From Jacaranda mimosifolia (Eukaryota > Streptophyta > Magnoliopsida > Lamiales > Bignoniaceae): 64,000 bases of DNA. The stretch lies in NCBI GenBank assembly GCA_018894105.1, contig CM032121.1:3326007-3390006 (forward strand). The letters are read 5' to 3'. The stretch's first letter is position 1; each line of letters starts with the position of its first letter. Under the pieces are notes generated by a model, which was not told the origin of the DNA, did not search any database, and was given only the letters and a program-made list of their open reading frames with translations. Positions 60,276 through 64,000 of this stretch are shown one piece after another. The position numbers and the translations under genes were made by a program.

Positions 60276-61695
60276 GTAACCAACCTTGCATATATATTGA
60301 GACATCTGATCTTATCTTATATTCGAATCTAGAGCTTTAAGATAATTTATAAACTACTCAGACTCCTTTGAAGTATTTTTTCAAAATAAAATCGACCATC
60401 AATGTATGCTAGCAGGAAATAAGATCTATTTATTTCATATCAATTGAGTTAAGAATTTTGAGACAATTTATAAATTTTCTTTCTTTCGCCCTTCGACACA
60501 TTTTTTGTAAAACAACAAACTATTACAGCAAAAAATACAACTTTATAAAACATAGCAACAAAGAACAACGTCGTTTTGTCTTGAAGCGGGAAGCAAAATG
60601 AAAACAGTACCAATTTCTTTTGACCGTGCTAAAAAGAGAAAGAGAAAAAGAAAAAAGAAAAAAAAAACCTTCTTTTCTTCTAATAATTCATATATGGGCC
60701 CACAATAAAATGCAAGAAGATAAAATAAAGAACAATTCTTATAGCAAAATGTCTAACTCAGTAAAGCACAAGAATACAAAAATACATCATTTTACAAGTA
60801 TAAATCAGGGGGGGAACGCTAAAAAGAGCATCCATGCACCTGAATGCTGCTCACACGCCCATCCACTCTTATAATATAGAGTAATATACATGTTAGACAT
60901 CTTTTCTCCTTTGAGTATATGTTGTAGAGAAAGTCCCTTCTTTATCAGCTTGTCTACACACTGCGATTCTGTCATGCAACAGGTCTAGGTCTTGTCAATC
61001 TTTTCAAGAGAGAGCCCAAAGCAATAGTGGTGAAGGTAACCAATCTTGCATATATATTGAGATATATATGATCTTATCTTATATCAGAATCTAGAGCTTT
61101 AAAATAGTTTATAAACTACTCATTCTCCTTTGAAGTATTTTTTCAAAATAAAATCGACCATCAATGTGTGCTAGCAGGACATAAGATCTGTTTATTTCAT
61201 ATTGAATGAATTAAGAATTTTGAGACTGTTTATAAGTTGTTCTTTCTTTTGCCCTTCGACACATTTTTTATAAAACATTGAAAAAGTTTTAGAGTGAAAA
61301 ATACAACTTTATAAAACATAGCAACAAAGCACAATGTCGTTTTTGTCTTGAAGCGGGAAGCAAAATGAAAATAGTACCAATTTCTTTTGACCATGCTAAA
61401 AAAAAAATCAAATAACTCATCTTTTCTTCTAATAATTCATAAATGGTCCCACAATAAAATGCAAGAAGGCAAAATAAAGAACAATTCTTCTGGTAAAATG
61501 TCTAACTCAATAAAGCACCAGAATACAAAACTACATCATTTTACAAGTATAAATCGGGGGGTGGGGAGGGGGGGGAGGGAGCTAAAAAGAACATCCACGC
61601 ACCTAAATACTACTCACATGCGCATCCACTCTTATAATATAGAGTATTATACATGTTATACATCTTTTCTCCTTTGATTATATGTCGTAGAGAAT

Positions 61696-62361
61696 ATGGC
61701 TTCTTTATCAGCTTATCTAGGCACTGCGATTCTACCATGCAAGAGGTCTAGGTCTTGTCAGTCTTTCCAAGTGAGAGCCCAAAGCTATAGTGATGAAGGT
61801 AACCAACTTTGCATATATGTTGAAATATTCGATCTTATCTTATATCATACTCCTTTAAAGTACTTTAAAGGAGTAACAAACTTTGCATATATCTTATATC
61901 TTATATCTTATCTTATAAACTACTCATACACCTTTAAAGTATTTTTTCAAAATAAAATCAATCATCAATTTATGCTAACGGGATATAAAATCTGCTTATT
62001 TCATATCAAATGAGTTAAGAATTTTGAGACAATTTACAAGTTGTTCTTCTTTTACATTTTTTATAAGAAGAGAACTCCTGGCCAATGTATATATTTGCGT
62101 TTTGAGCAAGTGGATGCAAATTTAAGTGTGTTGCGGAAGAAGATAGAAGAAGTTAAAATCAAGGAGAGGCTGGAAAGATGCTACTTGGCCGAGCTAGGAT
62201 GGAATTATGCAGCTGCAGGCCAAAGTTTCAAAGCCAAGAAAGATGAACAATTGCTTGAGTTCCTTCAACTCGTGGGCGTGGTTGGTAGGACTGTTGGCCT
62301 CACAATTGTCACTTGCAGTTTCTGCCTCCGCATTCTTTCTCTTTTGGTTCATTTAAATTAG
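61696..62361 (+). CDS. Small putative organelle-targeted membrane protein, copy B (two exons)
   Basis: Exon 1 is 61696-61798 (cassette 12, MASLSAYLGTAILPCKRSRS; donor GTAACC). Exon 2 is 62111-62361, ending TAG. In copy A the exon 2 acceptor is CAG followed by GAAGATCAAGCAAC; in copy B these bases are deleted, but GAGCAAG just before TGGATGCAAAT supplies an AG in the right phase, so the protein is predicted at about 117 residues, lacking the RRSSN stretch. The transit-like start, charged middle (VLRKKIEEVKIKERLERCY) and hydrophobic C-terminus are kept. It is adjacent to the cassette array, which may give it extra first exons. The family is unrecognised. Confidence 0.7.
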
Positions 62362-62489
62362 TGAATGCAAATGTACATGTATATGCTGTTGTCAATTGTC
62401 ATGTGCGTTGCCCGGAGGAGAAGAATTATACTCAAGATTCAAGAAACTATTGTTTCCATTTTTGTTCTCTTTAATTCTATGTTTATATT

Positions 62490-63692
62490 TGTTGATGGTT
62501 TTGTGCAAAGATAAATAATGCAAACAAATAAGCAAGTGCATGTGTCGCAACAAGTAATGAAATGATGAGAAGAGTGTCGATCCCACGAGAAACTAAATTA
62601 TTCGCTACTAATTATTAATTTACCACACACTTGTTTTATTCAAACAAAATCAATTAAATAAGAATTAAAACTAAACTAATGAAAATAAGAAAAACGGTAC
62701 TGATTAAGATTTCTATGAGGATATAGAAGCCTAGAATTATGATTTCATCAATCATATAAGTTGATTACATAATTTTCTCCCTATGAAATTAATAAAAGGT
62801 TATTAGTCTTGAGTCTTATGCAATTACGAGGTTCTTCCAAATTACCCGCAATCAAATCCCTAATTTATTCAATTCACTATATTCCTATGTGAATTAACTA
62901 AATTATGAATAAGGTTGTACCACTCAACTAACTCCCTAGAGCAAGCAGGTATATTCCTATCCTACTCACAAATTAATTGGTTCATCAATTTGAACAATTA
63001 ATCCTAAGGTCTTCTATTGTCAATCAATCCCTAGACTTTCTTTTCCAAGACTCCTCTAGGATTTAAAGATACACTTGATTGTTGAAAAGGCAATCAAATA
63101 GAAAAGCACACAATAGAAGAAATAACCTTAAGTGCTATTAACTTCATGAAAGAAAATCATGCATCAATTTATTCAAAAGAATCCATCATAATCCTAGAGT
63201 AATGAATTAGTTCATGATTGAATTGTCAAACAAAACATGAATAAAATGAAACATCATTTCAAATCCAGAATTAAAAACAAACTCAAAGGGATAAGAAGAA
63301 ACTCTACTCCTAGATGAATCTGATCTCCACTTTGTCCTCCTTTGAATCCCTAGTTTTCGCGATACTTCTAATCTCCAAAATAGAAAAATCTGCCTCCCTA
63401 CACTAAGTGTCTAAAATGCCTATTTATAACTTATTAAAAGAGCCTTCTAATTAGAATAGGACTCGAATAAATAAAAAGACTTTTCTATCCATCCTTAATT
63501 AGATCATGAGGTATCATCCTGTCAGCATTCCCATCAACTTTTATCAATTTGTCCCCTTTTGTAGCTTCTCCACTTATATTCCTATAATTCCAAATTTTCA
63601 CCAATTAGCAAGGGAATTATAATTTTTAAGCAAGAAATTATTTATTAAGCCCTAAACATGATATTAAAATTAATACTAATATGGACTTAACA
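62490..63692. mobile_element. Solo LTR (about 1.2 kb) in the 3' flank of gene copy B
   Basis: Begins TGTTGATGGTTTTGTGC and ends GGACTTAACA, flanked by TSD ATATT (62485-62489 and 63693-63697). The same point in copy A (about 41216) is uninterrupted: TTTATATTGATTAAGTTTCT. It contains GTGTCGATCCCACGAG, a string common in plant LTRs. No primer site or coding region, so it is a solo LTR left by recombination. Confidence 0.82.
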
Positions 63693-63890
63693 ATATTGAT
63701 TTAGTTTCTACTTGAAAGCGTTGGCAACGATATTTGTAAGTTCTATCCGTTTTGAGTGAAGTATGCAAATCTTCATCTTGATTTCATGTTTTGTATTCTT
63801 ATCAAAAAATAGACCTTGAGCCTAATTAACTCACCCCAACAGCTAGCTCAAGAGGTGAAGAATGTCCAAGGTCGTATATAAGGATAGATC
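63693..63890. repeat. 3' flank shared with gene copy A, then TRIM LTR fragment
   Basis: 63700-63800 matches 41225-41323 (TTTCTACTTGAAAG, CTATCCGTTTTGAGT). From about 63803 a TRIM LTR-like segment (ATAGACCTTGAGCCTAATTAA) follows, as at 41324. This may be the start of a third duplication unit beyond the window. Confidence 0.65.
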
Positions 63891-64000
63891 TAGAAATAGT
63901 TGTTTCGGGGAGGGGGGTTGCAGAAATTTTAAATATAAATTTCATAATTTACAATTTTAGTGCATATCTTCATCCAAGTTGAGAGCGGCTCTCTTATATA
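63891..64000 (-). repeat. Dispersed repeat, edge of window
   Basis: Inverted relative of about 43450-43575 (CTCAACTT, ATAAATTTCATAATTTACA, TAGATCTATCC). Truncated by the window end. No gene. Confidence 0.4.

Larger units (their letters stand above)
53400..61990 (+). repeat. Tandem array of 12 exon-1/intron-1 cassettes of the small gene
   Basis: Twelve head-to-tail cassettes, about 750 bp each. The shared TTTGAG of the exon 1 leader lies at 53431, 54187, 54935, 55691, 56443, 57154, 57904, 58648, 59399, 60150, 60910 and 61673 (the last TTTGAT), so spacings are 711-763 bp. Each has exon 1, about 240 bp matching intron 1 of copy A, then about 430 bp with no match in copy A (starting near AACAATGAACAAGTATTACAG, ending TATAATATAGAGTAATA). 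In 8 of 12 the ATG is altered. Gene copy A has a single cassette with no spacer. The array is inside or upstream of gene copy B and must be a lineage-specific expansion. Confidence 0.92.

Noticed and set aside
53400..61990. CRISPR-like or classical satellite interpretation of the array
   Set aside because: The unit is about 750 bp with an identifiable exon, leader and intron, in a plant genome. It is a gene-derived tandem repeat.

Overview
This window is nuclear DNA of a flowering plant, most likely a eudicot. It is AT-rich, its genes have introns, and it carries plant-only transposon families: Tat-lineage Ty3/gypsy elements with a second RNase H and an antisense ORF, a CACTA element with tnp2/DUF4218/DUF4216, a Helitron, Tourist-like and MULE-like MITEs, and TRIMs. 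It also holds a fragment of the nuclear chlorophyll-synthesis gene CHLM. I cannot name the species. There are no tRNA, rRNA, CRISPR or operon-like structures.

The framework is an old tandem segmental duplication. Copy A (about 486-41323) and copy B (about 41324-63800) share the same order of blocks: a TRIM, a gene-like fragment, an upstream block with a CACGTG box, a CHLM exon-1 pseudogene, an AT-rich block, and a small two-exon gene coding for a putative organelle-targeted membrane protein. Because each copy shows the pre-insertion state of the other, most later insertions can be mapped closely, many with target-site duplications (TSDs).

Copy A holds a complete but dead Tat element, Tat-1 (2323-12871, + strand, TSD GTATG). 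It also holds a second Tat element, Tat-2 (19397-37759, - strand, TSD CTAAT). The 5' LTR of Tat-2 is split by an 8.4-kb CACTA transposon (29324-37717, TSD TAC). A MULE-like MITE, a TRIM and a hAT-like MITE are also present. Copy B holds a Helitron (43810-46015), a Tourist-like MITE (46365-46812, TSD TAA), a chromovirus-like LTR (about 48445-50675), a second MULE-like repeat and a solo LTR (62490-63692, TSD ATATT).

The host genes are few. The small gene survives as copy A (exons 40491-40593 and 40831-41099) and copy B (exons 61696-61798 and 62111-62361), both with open two-exon reading frames. The most unusual structure is upstream of copy B: 12 tandem cassettes of about 750 bp (about 53,400-61,990), each carrying exon 1, the first part of intron 1 and a spacer of about 430 bp. 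Most cassette exons have lost the start codon, but the cassette at 60173 keeps a start, an open frame and a splice donor in the right phase.

Both Tat elements carry a reverse-strand ORF with a Ser-rich start and its own TATA-like box just inside the 3' LTR, plus short tandem repeats after the integrase. Their pol genes are broken by stops, frameshifts and D-to-N changes at catalytic sites, so neither is autonomous. All coordinates, alignments and divergence figures were read by eye.
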